From NCBI GenBank assembly GCA_017979445.1, contig CM030706.1, positions 19,454,967-19,518,966 on the forward strand: a stretch of 64,000 bases of DNA, in the 5' to 3' direction. Both the position numbers and the translations under genes were made by a program. Position 1 is the stretch's first letter. Every line of letters begins with the position of its first letter. This document shows positions 51,529-63,381 of the stretch, in pieces. The notes beneath the pieces are model-generated. The model saw only the letters and a program-made list of their open reading frames with translations. It was not told the origin of the DNA and searched no databases. The stretch is from Akebia trifoliata. Taxonomy: Eukaryota; Streptophyta; Magnoliopsida; Ranunculales; Lardizabalaceae.

Positions 51529-52525
51529 ATGGCTTCAGAATCTGAACTTACAGAGATCCGTAAGATCTTGGCAGCCTTTGCCAATGATATCAACAGTATA
51601 AAAGGCAAGTGGAAGTGTTAGAACATACCTCGGAATCAACGGGCAATCCCCTAAATGATCCAAAAGGAAAGAAGGTAGAAGAGAGACGTCCACGTGAAGT
51701 CTTCGAACTCGATGGAGACGAAGAGTATATTGATGAAAATCCGATGTTAGCTAACAGAATGTCTCAATTAGAGTCAGCTATGAAGAGTATAAAGGGTATC
51801 GATGAAATTGCAACAGGCATTGAAGCTCTGAACCGTATCCCTAGAATCCATTTGCCAGAGAAGTTTGTAATACCGGAAATGGACAAGTTTAGTGGTATAG
51901 GGTGTGCAAAAACACATCTTAAGATGTATGTTACTAACATGCGCACTATGGGGCTCAGTGACGAACATATGACGTTGTTGTTTCAGAGAACTTTATCAGG
52001 ATCAGCACTACGTTGGCTAATGTCTCAAGATCCAGTTACTGTGGGCACCTGGGAGAGCATGTCAAAGGCCTTCTGGCATCAGTATAAGTACAACACCGAG
52101 ATTGAGACTTCAAGAAGAGATTTGGAGGCAATTAAGCAGAAAATGGGGAGACATTCACTGATTTCATTGGTCACTGGAGGGCCAAGGCTGCCCAAATGTG
52201 GGATAGACCTTTGGAGAAGGAATAAGTAGCGATTATCCTAAAGAACCTCTCTCAAGGATATGCTCAGCACTTAGTGACCCAATATCTCCCTACTTTCGAG
52301 TCATTGTTATAAGCCGGAAGCCAACTTGAGGATGCATTTGCTTCTTGGATTCTCTCTAACCCCTCGGATAACAAGCCTAAGAAACCCTATGTTTCTAAAC
52401 CTAGCACCAACCATGTCTACATAGCCAACACGTTAGCTACCCCAGCTCAACCCCCAGTCCGAACTAATAACCATGCTCACCCAAGTCAACCTCGAACTCC
52501 GTGTCAATTTACCAATCTAGGGATG
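51529..52525 (+). pseudogene. Tat gag (capsid part), broken
   Basis: The start ATG at 51529 opens MASESELTEIRKILAAF. A frame change near 51600 passes into 51609-52229, which holds the capsid block MDKFSGIGCAKTHLKMYVTN and TLSGSALRWLMS. A second frame change near 52150 continues through WRAKAAQMW to stops at about 52228 and 52312, then through a Pro-rich linker. Gag forms the cytoplasmic particle. Its zinc-knuckle end is in the following ORF. Confidence 0.8.
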
Positions 52526-54700
52526 AGTCTCACTATAGCTCTTCACAAATTGGTGAAAAAATGGCTTCTTACCCCTATCCAACCCCGACCTTTACCTAAT
52601 CCCTTGCGAGCTGGACACAATTCTAACTTGTTCTGCAAGTTTCATCAAAACCCTGGCCATCACACGGATCTATGTATCACCTTACGCTATGCCATTCAAA
52701 ACCTTATTGACAACAAAAATGTTATAATCCTTAGCCCACCAAATGTCACCACTAATCCACTACCTACTTATCAACCTCCACCAACCCTGAACATGATTTC
52801 TCACACACCATTGGCATTCGATCCTGTCTCTCTTATCCATCCCATCCAAGTCAAACCGCCTAGTTACCCCCTTGCCGGGATAGCCTTCACTGATGAGGTT
52901 TTCACCACAAACTATGAACCATTTGATTTAACCTCGGATGATACGTATTGTTTATCCCCACCTCGATACAGTAGCCCCGCATTCACTAGTTACCTGTTGG
53001 CTCAGATGAACTTGAAAAGCCCTGTATCTTTGACAGATGAAGATCCATACTTGCTGACTGAAGAAGATGAGCCTTACTCCCTCTCTTGTGATGAAGGTAG
53101 ACATATGACTCGAGGGGGAAGAGCTTTTAAGCCACAAAAACTCTGTGTTGATAATCCGGCAGCCCTGGCAAGAAAAGAAAGAGAAGATTCTATCAAAGAA
53201 AATATCAAAGAAGATAACTCCGTGATCAAGCAATTGAAGAAATCAGGAGCAAATATATCGGTTTGGGGTTTACTTATGGCTTCCACTGCCCATAAGGAGG
53301 CTATTCTCAAAGCATTAAGTACAGCCCAAGTCTTCCTTGATACTTCTCCAGATCAGCTGGCCAACATAGTAGGGACGACTTATGTGGAGAATATCTTATC
53401 CTTCTCAGACTCAGATCTCCCAAAAGAAGGAGCAAGCCACACTAAGCCATTGCACATCACAGTTGACTGTAACGGGATGAGGGTACCTCTGGTATTGATC
53501 GATAATGGGAGTGCATTGAATGTTTGCCCTTTGAAAATCGCGACTTGCCTTGGGTTTAAAACTGAAGATCTTAAGCCCACTAATCAAGGGATTAGGGCCT
53601 ATGATAACACCAAAAGGGATGTATTGGGAATTTTGCACCTGCGACTGTCCACAGGCATAGCTGAATTTCTTGTGGAATTTCAAGTTATCAATATCCAGTC
53701 TTCTTTTAATTTACTATTAGGGAGGCCATGGTTACACCAGATCAAAGCTATCCCTTCCACGCTGCACCAGGAGGTCAAGTTTATCAAGGATGGGCTAGTG
53801 ATTACTCTCCATGGAGATACTAAAATTGTAAGGATTATAAACAGTACTGAAGCTAAGGATGAGTCGTTGCTTGAGATTCAGCCAGAACAACAAAGAGTAG
53901 AGCTCAGTGGGTTCGAGTTTGAAAAGATATGCTCAGTCCAATGGGATCAAGCCATGAAAGAATATTTTCTAATGAAAAATACTTCTAACTGCTATATGGC
54001 CAATATATTCAAGAAAATGAGATTTTTCCCTGGTATGAGCTTAGGTCGCAAGCAGCAAGGTATTAAAGAGGCACCAGTGATTAAAGAGGTCATCGACACA
54101 TTCGGGCTAGGATATAAGCCTACTAAGGAAGATTGGGCCCAATACTGGAAGACAAAGTGGGACAAGGCAGTTGCAAAAAGGCAAAGACATACTACGGATC
54201 TCATTAAAATGAAACCCTATCGTAAGACTCTTAATGGCTATTTCGTGAAGGAAGGAGAAGATTTTCGTTACTGTGGGTTCTCAGAGCCATTCATTGACCA
54301 CATCACAGGTACTCGTCTGCCGGGGTTTGAGATCTTCTTTGGTATGGATTGGCCTAAAAAGGAAGCAAGCACAGAAACTGAAGAGAAGAAAATTGAAGAT
54401 TGGCAGCTGAATCTAGACTCCCTCAACATTGACCAGTTATTTATTGAAGATCGTAGTTTCTTGGTGTTGTCAATTGAGAAGGGGATCCCAAATCCCCAGT
54501 TTGCAATCAAACCCACTGTAGGGTGTCTTTCTAGCTATCATGTAATTAGTCCTTTATTGCATGTCAAGACTGGGTCTGTTAGTCCCCTTAGTCTTATTCA
54601 GTCTGACATGCCAGTTGAGTCCATTATTTCTGTTGAGTCGAATAAGTTAGTTGTTTTTGCTGAGTCTGTTATTTCTAATGAGTCTGTTTTTTCTGCCTAG
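52523..54700 (+). CDS. Gag C-terminus and aspartic protease of the Tat element
   Basis: The ORF runs 725 residues without interruption, the longest in the window. Around residue 35-50 it has a Cys/His knuckle (CKFHQNPGHHTDLC). A Pro-rich and acidic spacer follows. The retropepsin lies near residues 310-430: flap-side VPLVLIDNGSALNVCP carries the active-site Asp as DNG, and later NLLLGRPWLH. A G-patch-like segment is near 500-540 (FPGMSLGRKQQGIKE, FGLGYKPTKEDW). It should be joined to gag upstream and pol downstream, but both joints are broken. The printed start is only the first Met after a stop. Confidence 0.8.
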   Translation: MSLTIALHKLVKKWLLTPIQPRPLPNPLRAGHNSNLFCKFHQNPGHHTDLCITLRYAIQNLIDNKNVIILSPPNVTTNPLPTYQPPPTLNMISHTPLAFDPVSLIHPIQVKPPSYPLAGIAFTDEVFTTNYEPFDLTSDDTYCLSPPRYSSPAFTSYLLAQMNLKSPVSLTDEDPYLLTEEDEPYSLSCDEGRHMTRGGRAFKPQKLCVDNPAALARKEREDSIKENIKEDNSVIKQLKKSGANISVWGLLMASTAHKEAILKALSTAQVFLDTSPDQLANIVGTTYVENILSFSDSDLPKEGASHTKPLHITVDCNGMRVPLVLIDNGSALNVCPLKIATCLGFKTEDLKPTNQGIRAYDNTKRDVLGILHLRLSTGIAEFLVEFQVINIQSSFNLLLGRPWLHQIKAIPSTLHQEVKFIKDGLVITLHGDTKIVRIINSTEAKDESLLEIQPEQQRVELSGFEFEKICSVQWDQAMKEYFLMKNTSNCYMANIFKKMRFFPGMSLGRKQQGIKEAPVIKEVIDTFGLGYKPTKEDWAQYWKTKWDKAVAKRQRHTTDLIKMKPYRKTLNGYFVKEGEDFRYCGFSEPFIDHITGTRLPGFEIFFGMDWPKKEASTETEEKKIEDWQLNLDSLNIDQLFIEDRSFLVLSIEKGIPNPQFAIKPTVGCLSSYHVISPLLHVKTGSVSPLSLIQSDMPVESIISVESNKLVVFAESVISNESVFSA

Positions 54701-54900
54701 TCAAGTGAGTCTGTCAAGTCTGCAGTGAGTCCTGTTACCCCATCTCTTTTGAATGAAATGAAGAAATTTTTGATTACCCCGAGCACAATAATAATTTAAC
54801 TAATAATCTGACTTCGGAGGGAGAATCTTCTAACGAATAACCTCCCCTTGAAATAATCAAATTACTTGAACAAGAAAATGAATGTCGGGCTCAACCTCTA

Positions 54901-56963
54901 ATGGAGGAAGTAGAGGTTATCAGCCTCAGAACAAAGGAAAGTCCTCAAGAGATTCGGATCGGGATCACATTATCCCCCGATGAACGCAAAGGGATAGTAG
55001 ACTTGCTTAGAAAGTTCAAAATCGTGTTCGCGTGGTCTTATGAGGATATGCCGGGAATAAGCACAGACATTGTTCGACATCGTATTCCGTTATATCCGGA
55101 TGCTCGACCCATTAAACAGAAACTTCGACGTATGAAGTCGGAATGGACTCTGAAAATTAAAGAAGAAGTTACGAAGCAGATTAATGTTAGATTTTTGAAA
55201 GTAGTAGAATACCCTGAGTGGATTGCCAACATCGTCCCGGTACCTAAAAAAGATGAAAAAGTCAGAATGTGTATAGAATTTAGAGATCTAAACAAGACAA
55301 GCCCAAAAGACAGTTTTCCTTTACCACACATAGATGTTCTAGTAGATAGTACAACAGGGCACGCTTTATTGTCCTTCATGGATGGCTTTTTGGGGTACAA
55401 TCAGATAAAAATGGATCCTCGGGATATGCAAAAAACGTCGTTCATCACACAGTGGGAACCTTTTACTATAAGGTTATGCCTTTTAATTTGAAAAATGCTG
55501 GAGCCACCTATCAAAGAGCAGCTACGACTCTACTACATGACATGATACACAAGGAAGTCGAAGTCTATGTAGATGATATGATCGTCAAATCTAAAGTACG
55601 ACTGGGGCACGTTGCTGCGTTAGAAAAATTTCTCACAAGGATTCAAAAGTACAAACTCTGCCTCAACCCGCAGAAATGTGTATTTGGAGTAACTTCTGAA
55701 AAATTGTTGGGATTTGTGGTCAGTCAAAGAGGGATCGAAATAGACCCTGTGAAGATTAAAGCTATCCAAGAGATGCCGCTGTCGGAAACTGAAAAGCAAG
55801 TTCGAGGTTTTTTAGGCAGAATCCAGTATGTCAACAGATTCATCACTCAACTCACCAACGTCTGCGAACCTATTTGCAAACTTCTCAAGAAGAATGAACC
55901 AACAGTTTGGAATGAGCAATGTCAAAAGGCCTTCGACCAAGTCAATGAGTATCTCTTGAACCTGCCTATTTTGGTTCCACCCACACCGAGTGAACCACTT
56001 CTTTATCTGTTAGTCACAGAAGAAGCTATGAGATGCATGCTTGCACAGTATGACAAAGATACTCGTAAAGAAATGGCTATCTACTACATCAGTAAGAAGA
56101 TGTTAGAGGATGAACGAAAATATTCAATCCTGGAAAAAACTTGCTTGGAACTAGTATGGGCTACTCAGAGACTTCGACACTATATGCTATCTCATTCAAT
56201 TATCTTGTTATTTCGGATGGATCATCTGAAGTATTTTTTTGAGAAATCGGCACTGATAGGGAGAACCGCACGATGGTTATTGTTGTTATCAAAGTTTGAC
56301 ATTACGCACGTTACACAAAAATCTATCAAGGGGAGAGCTGTAGCAAAATACTTGACAGATCACCCGGTAGTAGAAGGCATAAGGCCTGTTGATCAGGTCC
56401 CAGATGAGAATATCTCGCATGTTGAAGAAGAACCTAAGAACCAAACATGGCAGTTGTATATTGATGGAGCCGCCAATCAGAATAGGTATGGAATAGGGGC
56501 AGTCCTATTTTCTCCAGAAGGATGCCACATTCCGATCGCTATTAAGTTAGCCTTCTCTAACACCAATAACACAGCCAAATATGAGGCATGCATCGCTGGA
56601 CTTGAAGTTGCTTTGAATCTAGGCATTACAGAAATCGAAGTTTTTGGGGATTCAACCTTGGTCATACACCAGTCATTGGAAGAATGGAAGACTAGGGACG
56701 AAAAGTTGAAATTTTATCATGAGTATTTGTTAAACCTAGTTAGTAAGTTTAAAGCTATTCTGTTCCAACACGTGTCAAGGGAAGATAATAGATTTACTGA
56801 CTCGTTAGCCACTCTATCTTCAATGATCCATTTGCCCCCTAGCATGAAATTAAGGCCGATCACTGTCGAAATCAAAGACAAACCTGCATATTGTTACCAG
56901 ATCAACATTGCTACCCGACTACTTGATGGAAAGCCGTGGTACACAAACATTAAAAATGTGTAA
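54901..56963 (+). pseudogene. Tat reverse transcriptase, RNase H and second RNase H (one frameshift)
   Basis: The first ORF (54901-55491) covers the RT fingers and palm: FAWSYEDMPGI, VRMCIEFRDLNK, SFMDGFLGYNQIKM. A frameshift near 55460-55475 moves to the second ORF (to 56963), which has PFNLKNAGATYQRA, the catalytic VYVDDMIVKS, and the RNase H of Ty3 type (LEKTCLELVWATQRLRHYM), whose first Asp region is degenerate. The additional RNase H follows near residue 335: WQLYIDGAANQ, YEACIAGLEVAL, VFGDSTLVI, SREDNRFTDSLA, with all acidic positions visible. This extra RNase H defines the Tat lineage. Confidence 0.9.
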
Positions 56964-56984
56964 GAAAAACAAGAATTTCTAGAA

Positions 56985-58181
56985 GAAGCATCGAGGAAGG
57001 AACGAAAAGCCTTACTAAGATTAGCATCTCAATTCATCCTGTGCGCAGGAATTTTATACAGAAGGTCTTATGATGGGATTCATTTGTTATGCGTCGATGA
57101 AGTTCAAGCTGAACAGATAATGGTTGAACTACATTCAGGAGAATGCGGCCCTCACATGAGTGGGAAAATGTTAGCTAACAAAATTATGAGACAAGGATAC
57201 TATTGGCCTACGATGAAAACAGATTGTCATCACATGGTCAAGACTTGCCACAAATGCCAAATACATGCAAATCTCATACATGTGCCACCTTCTCGATTAG
57301 TTGGTCTGATTTCACCATGGCCATTCTCAGTTTGGGGAATTGACATTATTGGTAAAATATCGCCTAAAACATCAAACGGGCATGAATAAATTTTAGTTAC
57401 TATCGATTATTTTACTAAGTGGGTCGAAACTGCCCCTTATGCTGTCCTCACTGCGTCTCGAGTTGCAAAGTTTATCCAAAAGAACATCATCAGTCGATAC
57501 GGGGTACCTTCGAAACTGATTTCTGATAACGGGTCACATTTCAAAGCTGAGGTTATTACTTTGTGTTTAAAATTCAAAATCTCACACCACAAATCATCTC
57601 CTTACCACTCTCAAACTAATGGAGCAGTCGAAGCAGCTAATAAGAATCTTAAGACTATCATCAGAAAAATATGTCAATCACATCGAGATTGGTCTAAAAA
57701 ATTTTCATTTGCACTATTGGCATATCGAACGTCAATTCGATCCTCTACTGGAGCTACTCCCAACTCCTTAGTGTATGGCATGGAAGCGGTTTTGCCAGTT
57801 GAAATGGAAATTCCATCTCTCAAGGTCTTGTTGGAAAGTTAGTTGTCATAAATAGATTGGGTTCACAAACGGTATGAAGAATTGAATTTGATCAAAGAAA
57901 AATGACTGAGAGCTTTGTATCACATGCAAGCTTATCAAAGAAGAGTCGTCCATTCATTTGACAAAAAAATCAAGGCCTGTCACTTACAAGTCGGGGATTT
58001 AATACTCAAAGAGAATCGGACACCTATCTTTGACCCTAGAGGAAAGTTCAAACCAAATTGGGGAGGTCCGTACATCATCAATGAAATATTACCAGGAAAA
58101 GCTGTCAGGCTTCAAGATCATGATGGAATTGAGTTACCAGAATCAACCAACCTTGATCAAATCAAACAGTACTACATTTAA
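56985..58181 (+). pseudogene. Tat integrase, three in-frame or frame-breaking defects
   Basis: A zinc-binding domain is seen around 57130-57270 (LHSGECGPHMSG, CHHMVKTCHKCQIH). The catalytic core starts at WGIDIIG (first Asp), is interrupted by a stop near 57387, and resumes with TIDYFTKWVETAPY, LISDNGSHF (second Asp) and NGAVEAANKN (Glu) before a stop at about 57840. After another stop at about 57903 the C-terminal domain reads LQVGDLILKEN and GKFKPNWGGPYII, ending QIKQYYI at 58181. Integrase would insert the cDNA. A stop at 56961 separates it from RNase H. Confidence 0.88.
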
Positions 58182-59736
58182 GGAGGCCATTTTTGGGCCG
58201 AATCAATTTTCCTACTACATAGTTCATTATCTCCTTTCTCAACCCCTTTGCAACCTTCAAAAAGAGAAAAATTATGCCTTTTACTTCTTAGCCTGATTAC
58301 CTAACCCAGGGGAGGGAAAGATTCGAACTAAGTCTTGGTCTGATCCCAAAATTCTGGGGTACGTAGGCAACCTGAGAAGTTACTTCAAGCCCGACTACAT
58401 CAAAATAAAAAAATAGATTCCTCGAAAAAAAATCTAGTAAAAGTTCAAAATAAAAAAAGAAATATCATCCAAAATGGGGAAGAAAATTCAAAAAAAAATT
58501 TAAATGAAATGCCACACAAGCGGCATTTGGGTTTCTGAGCCTCAAAATTCCTTTGTTTTTATACCCAGTTCTAAGCTTACCTATAAAATTCCTCCTAAGT
58601 ACTGTACGAAAAGTCAAGGAAGATAGCAAAACATGATCAGACAGTAACTCTAGAAGTTTAGAGGAGAAGAAAAAAAAATGTTGAAGCCTACTAAGTTGAA
58701 AACCCGAAAAGGACGACTTAGGCAAAAATTAAGGCAAGCTCGCAAAGTTAAAAATTTGAAAGGACAACTTTAGCAACAATCAGAGCCAAGAAAAAAAAAA
58801 GAAACTCGCTAGATCGAAAACCTGAAAAGGGATCTAGGCAAAAGCTAGAGGAAGCTCGATAGATTGAAAACCTGAAAAGGCGATCTAGGCAAAAGTCATA
58901 GCAACAAAGAAAAATAGAAGAAAATCCCAAGCTGAGAGTGGTCCGACCTAAAACATTAGAAGTCTGAATAATCAAGTTCAATACTTAACTTAAACCAGGC
59001 AAAGATTCAGAAGGTACAAGTATCTTGTCTACGATCGATCTGAAAATTCTTACTTTCCCAACTGAACCAATAGAGAGAAGGGTGAATTCTATGATGAGTC
59101 TCAAAAGAAAATATTTTTTTCTCTTGAGCCTGACTCAAAATCTTCAATAAAATTAATGAAAATTAAAAGTTGGATCTTTATTGCGCTTGTGGTAATCAAA
59201 TATTTCAAACTTTCATACAAGGGTCATTTTCTTTTTCCTCTAAATATGTAATTTCCCCCTTATACCAGGGGCATTTTTTTAATGATGCGTTCAAGTATCT
59301 TCAATGCCATGTTTATTGTCAAATTAGGGACATTTTGTTTTTGAGCAATGTTAATCCTAAAAGATAATGGGAACCCCAAACTTAAGGTTTCCCTCTTGAT
59401 AACTATTTTTTGAAAAACCCTTGAGGTTCAAAAGAAATAAAAACTCAGGTTTTAAATTCATAAAACTTTTGGATAAAACCTTGAGGTTCAAACAAAAGCA
59501 CTTCGGATCTCACATTTGACTGTGCCCAAAGATTAACTAATAATTCATTTACCTAGAGTAGGAGATATGGCATTCTTTTGTTCCCAGATTCTTTTTCAGA
59601 TCCATTCATTCTTAGATATGATCATTCTCTTCCAGATTCATTATCTTCCAGATTTATTCATTCTCCGATTCATTTTAATCAGTCTTCTCCAAATTCATTC
59701 ATTCATTCCCAAAATTCTTTCATTCCTCTGCCAATT
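58182..59736 (+). other. Non-coding region downstream of Tat pol
   Basis: No supported gene. Around 58690-58910 a ~58-bp motif is repeated three or four times (aaaacctgaaaaggcgatctaggcaaaa). It is a stock motif of Tat-type 3' untranslated regions. The ORFs on either strand here are spurious. Confidence 0.65.
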
Positions 59737-59988
59737 TTGCTCAGATACCGCTAATGGTTATCTTGGATTTTGTTTAGTTGCTGCCAAGGGTTATCTTGGA
59801 TTTTGCTCAGTTGCCGCCAAGGGTTATCTTGGATTTTGCTCTGTTGCCACTAAGGGTTATCTTGGATTTTGCTCAGATGCCGCCAAGGGTTATCTTGGAT
59901 TTTGCTCAGATGCTGCCAAAGGTTATCTTGGATTTTGCTCAGTTGCCGCCAAGAGTTATCTTGGATTTTGCTCAGTTACCGCTGAGTT
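59737..59988. repeat. Minisatellite block A, 33-bp unit
   Basis: Seven to eight head-to-tail units of ggttatcttggattttgctc plus agttgccgccaag. The period is a multiple of three, so one frame reads the peptide GYLGFCSVAAK over and over. It is located in the 3' untranslated region of the Tat element. Confidence 0.95.
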
Positions 59989-61285
59989 TTCTCGGAACTA
60001 TGCTCAGATGTCGTCGAGGGTTTTCTCGGAATTATGCTCAGTTACCACTGAGGGTTTTCTCGGAACTATGCACAGATGCCACCGAGGGTTTTCTCAGAAT
60101 TATGCTCAGTTACCGTCGAGGATTTTCTCAGAATGCCGTCGAGGGTTTTCTCAGAACTATGCTCAGATGCCGTCAAGAGTTTTCTCGGAACTATGCTCAG
60201 ATGCCGTCGAGGGTTTTCTCAGAATTATGCTCAGTTACCGCCGAGGGTTTTCTCAGAATTATGCTTAGATGCCGTCAAGGGTTTTCTCAGAATTATGTTC
60301 AGTTACCGCCGAGGGTTTTCTCGGAATTATGCTCAGATGCCATCGAGGGTTTTCTGGGAACTATGCTCAGATGCAGCCAAGGGTTTTCTCGAAATTATGC
60401 TCAGTTACTGCCGAGGGTTTTCTAAGAACTATGCTCAGATGCCACCGAGGGTTTTCTCGAAATTATGCTCAGTTACCGCCGAGGGTTTTCTCAGAATTAT
60501 GCTCAGATGCTGCCGATGGCTTTCTTTGAATTATGCTCAGATACCGCCGAGTGCTTTCTCGGAATTATGCTTAGTTACCGCTGAGGGCTTTCTAGGAATT
60601 ATGCTCAGATGCCGACGAGGGTTTTCTCGGAACTGTGCTCAGATGTCGCCGATTGTTTTCTCAGAATTATGCTCAGTACCGCCGAGGGTTTTCTTGGAAC
60701 TATGCTCAGATGCCGCCGAGGACATTCTAGGAATTTTGCTCAGTTACCACCGAGGGTTTTCTCGGAATTATGCTCAGATGCCGCCGAGGGCTTTCTCGGA
60801 ACTATGCTCAGATGCCGCCGAGGGTTTTCTCAGAATTATGCTCAGATGCCATCGTGGGTTTTCTCGGAACTATGCTCAGATGCCGCCGTTGGTTTTCTCA
60901 AAATTATGCTTAGCTACCGCCGAGGGTTTTCTCGAAACTATGCTCAGATGCCATCGAGGGTTTCTCAGAATTATGCTCAGTTATCACGGAGGGTTTTCTC
61001 GGAATTATGCTCAGATGCCACCGAAGGCTTTCTTGGAATTATGCTCAGTTACCGTCGAGGGTTTTCTCGGAATTATGCTCAGATACCGCCGAGGGTTTTC
61101 TCTGAACTATGCTTAGATGCCACTGAGGGTTTTCTCAGAATTATGCTCAGTTGCCGTCGAGGGTTTTCTCAGAACTATGCTCAGATGCCGCCGAGGGCTT
61201 TCTCGGAATTATGCTCAAATGCCGTCGAGGCTTTCTCGGAATTATGCTCAGATGCCGCCGAGGGTTTTCTCAGAATTATACTCAG
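59989..61285. repeat. Minisatellite block B, 34-bp unit, about 38 copies
   Basis: The units are ggttttctcggaattatgct plus cagatgccgccgag. Two subtypes alternate irregularly, one with gaactatgctcagatgcc and one with gaattatgctcagttacc. One unit near 60120 is shortened. The unit has no stop in any plus frame, so it creates long overlapping ORFs (59567-60268, 60076-61116, 60609-61340) that should not be annotated as proteins. Confidence 0.95.
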
Positions 61286-61366
61286 TTTATGCTCAGTTTA
61301 TGTTCAAATTATGCTCAGATTATGCTCAGTTTATGCTTAATTTATATTCACTTTGTGCTTAGATTT
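61273..61366. repeat. Short degenerate repeat atgctcagttt after the minisatellite
   Basis: About eight copies of an 11-12 base motif (ttatgctcagtt and variants) continue from the last 34-bp unit. They look like a collapsed piece of its atgctcag core. Confidence 0.85.
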
Positions 61367-61623
61367 TAAGTCCACACACTTGTACAGTTGTTACATCAGT
61401 CAAGGAGAATTTTCTAAAATTCAAGGATCTAACACTGCCAGTAAGAGCTTGCACTCAAGGACCTGACATTTTTTAGTTCGGGGAGAGTTTTACCCTCAAG
61501 GATCCGAATACCCCGACGAATTGCTAAATCAGTCTGCAAAATGAACTGTCACTAGATTTAGCATTCGGATATCGCACTATCTACCAAAATAGATTTACTA
61601 TCTAATTTGCTTCAACCCTCTGC

Positions 61624-61637
61624 CAAAGAGGGGCATG
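61624..61637 (+). other. Polypurine tract of the Tat element
   Basis: The purine run caaagaggggcatg immediately precedes the 3' LTR and would prime plus-strand synthesis. Confidence 0.75.
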
Positions 61638-62520
61638 TGTAGATACCCCATTTTTGCACTCGCCTGATTAATCAACTCGTCAACTCGCTTGCAACGGTTC
61701 CTAATGATGGATGTTTATTCCAATGCTTTATTTTGTTACTAGATATGTTTCAGAAATCCGGATGAGGTATCTCGAACTGAAAAAACCTTAGAAACCACGC
61801 TACGCTAGGAAAATACGACCCCAGAAGGATAGAAATCTTCATCTTGCAGATAAAAATGAAGCTTTACGATAAAAATTATTTAAAATGACCAAATTACCAA
61901 AATACCCCTAACATCAAAAGAACTCTAGAGCCTACCTTACTATTAGAAAAACTCATTCAAATACATAAAATAACAAATCGAAATCAAATAAATCATTTCA
62001 CCAATTTTCATAGAATTCGACAAAATTACAAAAATGCCCCTCATAAAGTTCACGACCATTTCATACAAAAATTTCATAAATGACAAAAACCAACATTCCC
62101 ATTGAATTCCTTATGAAAAACTGATTCTAAAACATCCTAGAACATTGAAAAATGACTTAAAACGTAAAAAATCCTCTCCGAGGCCAAAACGGTAATTTTA
62201 CAATTTTAATAATTAAAATTTTTGAAATTAATAAATAAATCATTAAATAATGTAAAGTGAAACATTCATAAAATTAATTTAAAATTTTGAACCAAAAAAT
62301 CGATCAATCAGGCTTTCAGGCAAAGTTGTTGATGGTTGCCAATATATTTATTCAAGGACCCCTCCATTTGGGGGTCCAAAGAATTAAAGATATAATAAAA
62401 GGGGGTTCTCCAAAAATTAAAGTCAATCAAATAGGACTAAAGTCAATCTTAACGTCAATCAAGTAGGGCTAAACTCAAGATATTAAAAGTCAATCAAGAA
62501 AGACCAAAGCCAAAGTATTT

Positions 62521-62740
62521 AAGTCTATCTCATAAGACTAAAGTCAAAACCCTAAATCAAAACCCTAATCTAAACTAATCAAGTCAATCTCATAAGACTA
62601 AAGCCAAAACCCTAAATCAAAACCCTAATCTAAACTAATCAAGTCAATCTCATAAGACTAAAGTCAAAACCCTAAATTAAAACCCTAAAGACTAAGTCAA
62701 TCTCATAAGACTAAAGTCAAAATCCTAATTAAATCCCTAA
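62521..62740. repeat. 60-bp tandem repeat in the Tat 3' LTR
   Basis: Units starting at 62521, 62581, 62641 and 62693 share aagtcaatctcataagacta and caaaaccctaa. The last two units are shorter. Confidence 0.92.
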
Positions 62741-62779
62741 AAGAAATCCTAATCAAACTCTAATTCTTCTAAAAAACTT

Positions 62780-62787
62780 TATAAATA
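62780..62787 (+). promoter_or_regulatory. TATA box of the Tat LTR
   Basis: The motif tataaata lies in aactttataaataggagcct, just downstream of the 60-bp repeats. Confidence 0.65.
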
Positions 62788-63381
62788 GGAGCCTCCACAC
62801 CCTATTTTCGTATCAAAGAAAAAATCCTAGAAAAAGTAGGTGAAGAAGCCTCCACAACCTCCACAAAACCCTAATTTTGAAGCCCCAACTCCTTACCTAA
62901 CACCCATACTTCGATTTTAGGCTGAAAAATACCTATAAGCCTTTCAAAAACACCCCAAAATCCATAACAAATTCGAAAAATCCAGATCCAAGAAGGAGAT
63001 ACCTTGCCTCGGAGATCAGAAATCAGATCCGGAGACAGAACGAAGTAAGGAGTACGGTACAAGGAGTAGTTTCATCAAATTTGAGGGAATAGAACCTTTG
63101 CGTATCGAAGGTAAAATTTCTGTTATTTTTATCTAGGTTTTTTCATTAGCAATGTAGACTTATTTGGGATAAGTAGAGACCAGCATTAGCCGGGCGGGAT
63201 TGGTGCCTAACACCTTCCAACCCCGTAACGTGATCCCCGGACCCATATTTCTGTAGTAGATTAGTTTTTTATCCGTTTAGAGTCAATATTCCGTTCCTAG
63301 ACCGTAATAACTAGGTGGCGACTCCCAAACCTCAAGGGTCAAAAGCGGATCCGCGCACCCCGCGGATTGAGGGCGCTTTCA

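Larger units (their letters stand above)
50560..63381 (+). mobile_element. Tat-lineage Ty3/Gypsy retrotransposon inserted in Athila gag, lacking its 5' LTR
   Basis: The order is a DUF7745-like ORF, gag with a zinc knuckle, aspartic protease, RT, RNase H, an extra archaeal-type RNase H, integrase, a non-coding tail with a large minisatellite, a polypurine tract and the 3' LTR. The second RNase H between pol domains and the tandem repeats in the 3' untranslated region are hallmarks of the Tat lineage. The right border with Athila gag is sharp at 63381/63382, and gag resumes with gacga. No 5' LTR is found at the left border, so a deletion removed it with adjacent gag. Confidence 0.88.
61638..63381 (+). 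mobile_element. 3' LTR of the Tat element
   Basis: The LTR starts tgtagataccccatttttgc and ends gattgagggcgctttca. The start and its interior (cctaatgatgg, aaatacccctaacatc, aggtggcgactccc) correspond to the LTRs at 25407-37180 and 43374-44460, so these are related families. It is followed by gacga and Athila gag, so gacga is the expected 5-bp target copy. The left copy is lost with the 5' LTR. Confidence 0.88.

Noticed and set aside
51764..54516. Minus-strand ORFs opposite Tat gag and protease
   Set aside because: They are shadows of the coding strand with no recognisable domain.
59567..61369. Long overlapping plus-strand ORFs of 215-346 residues with repeated FSELCSDA and RRGFSRNYAQ-like peptides
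   Set aside because: They are read through a 33/34-bp minisatellite whose unit lacks stops in all plus frames. Three frames are open at once, so no frame is favoured and no protein gene is supported.
63367..63381. ATG at 63367 as the start of a gene
   Set aside because: The first five codons are LTR sequence. The protein similarity to Athila gag starts only after the LTR end at 63381.
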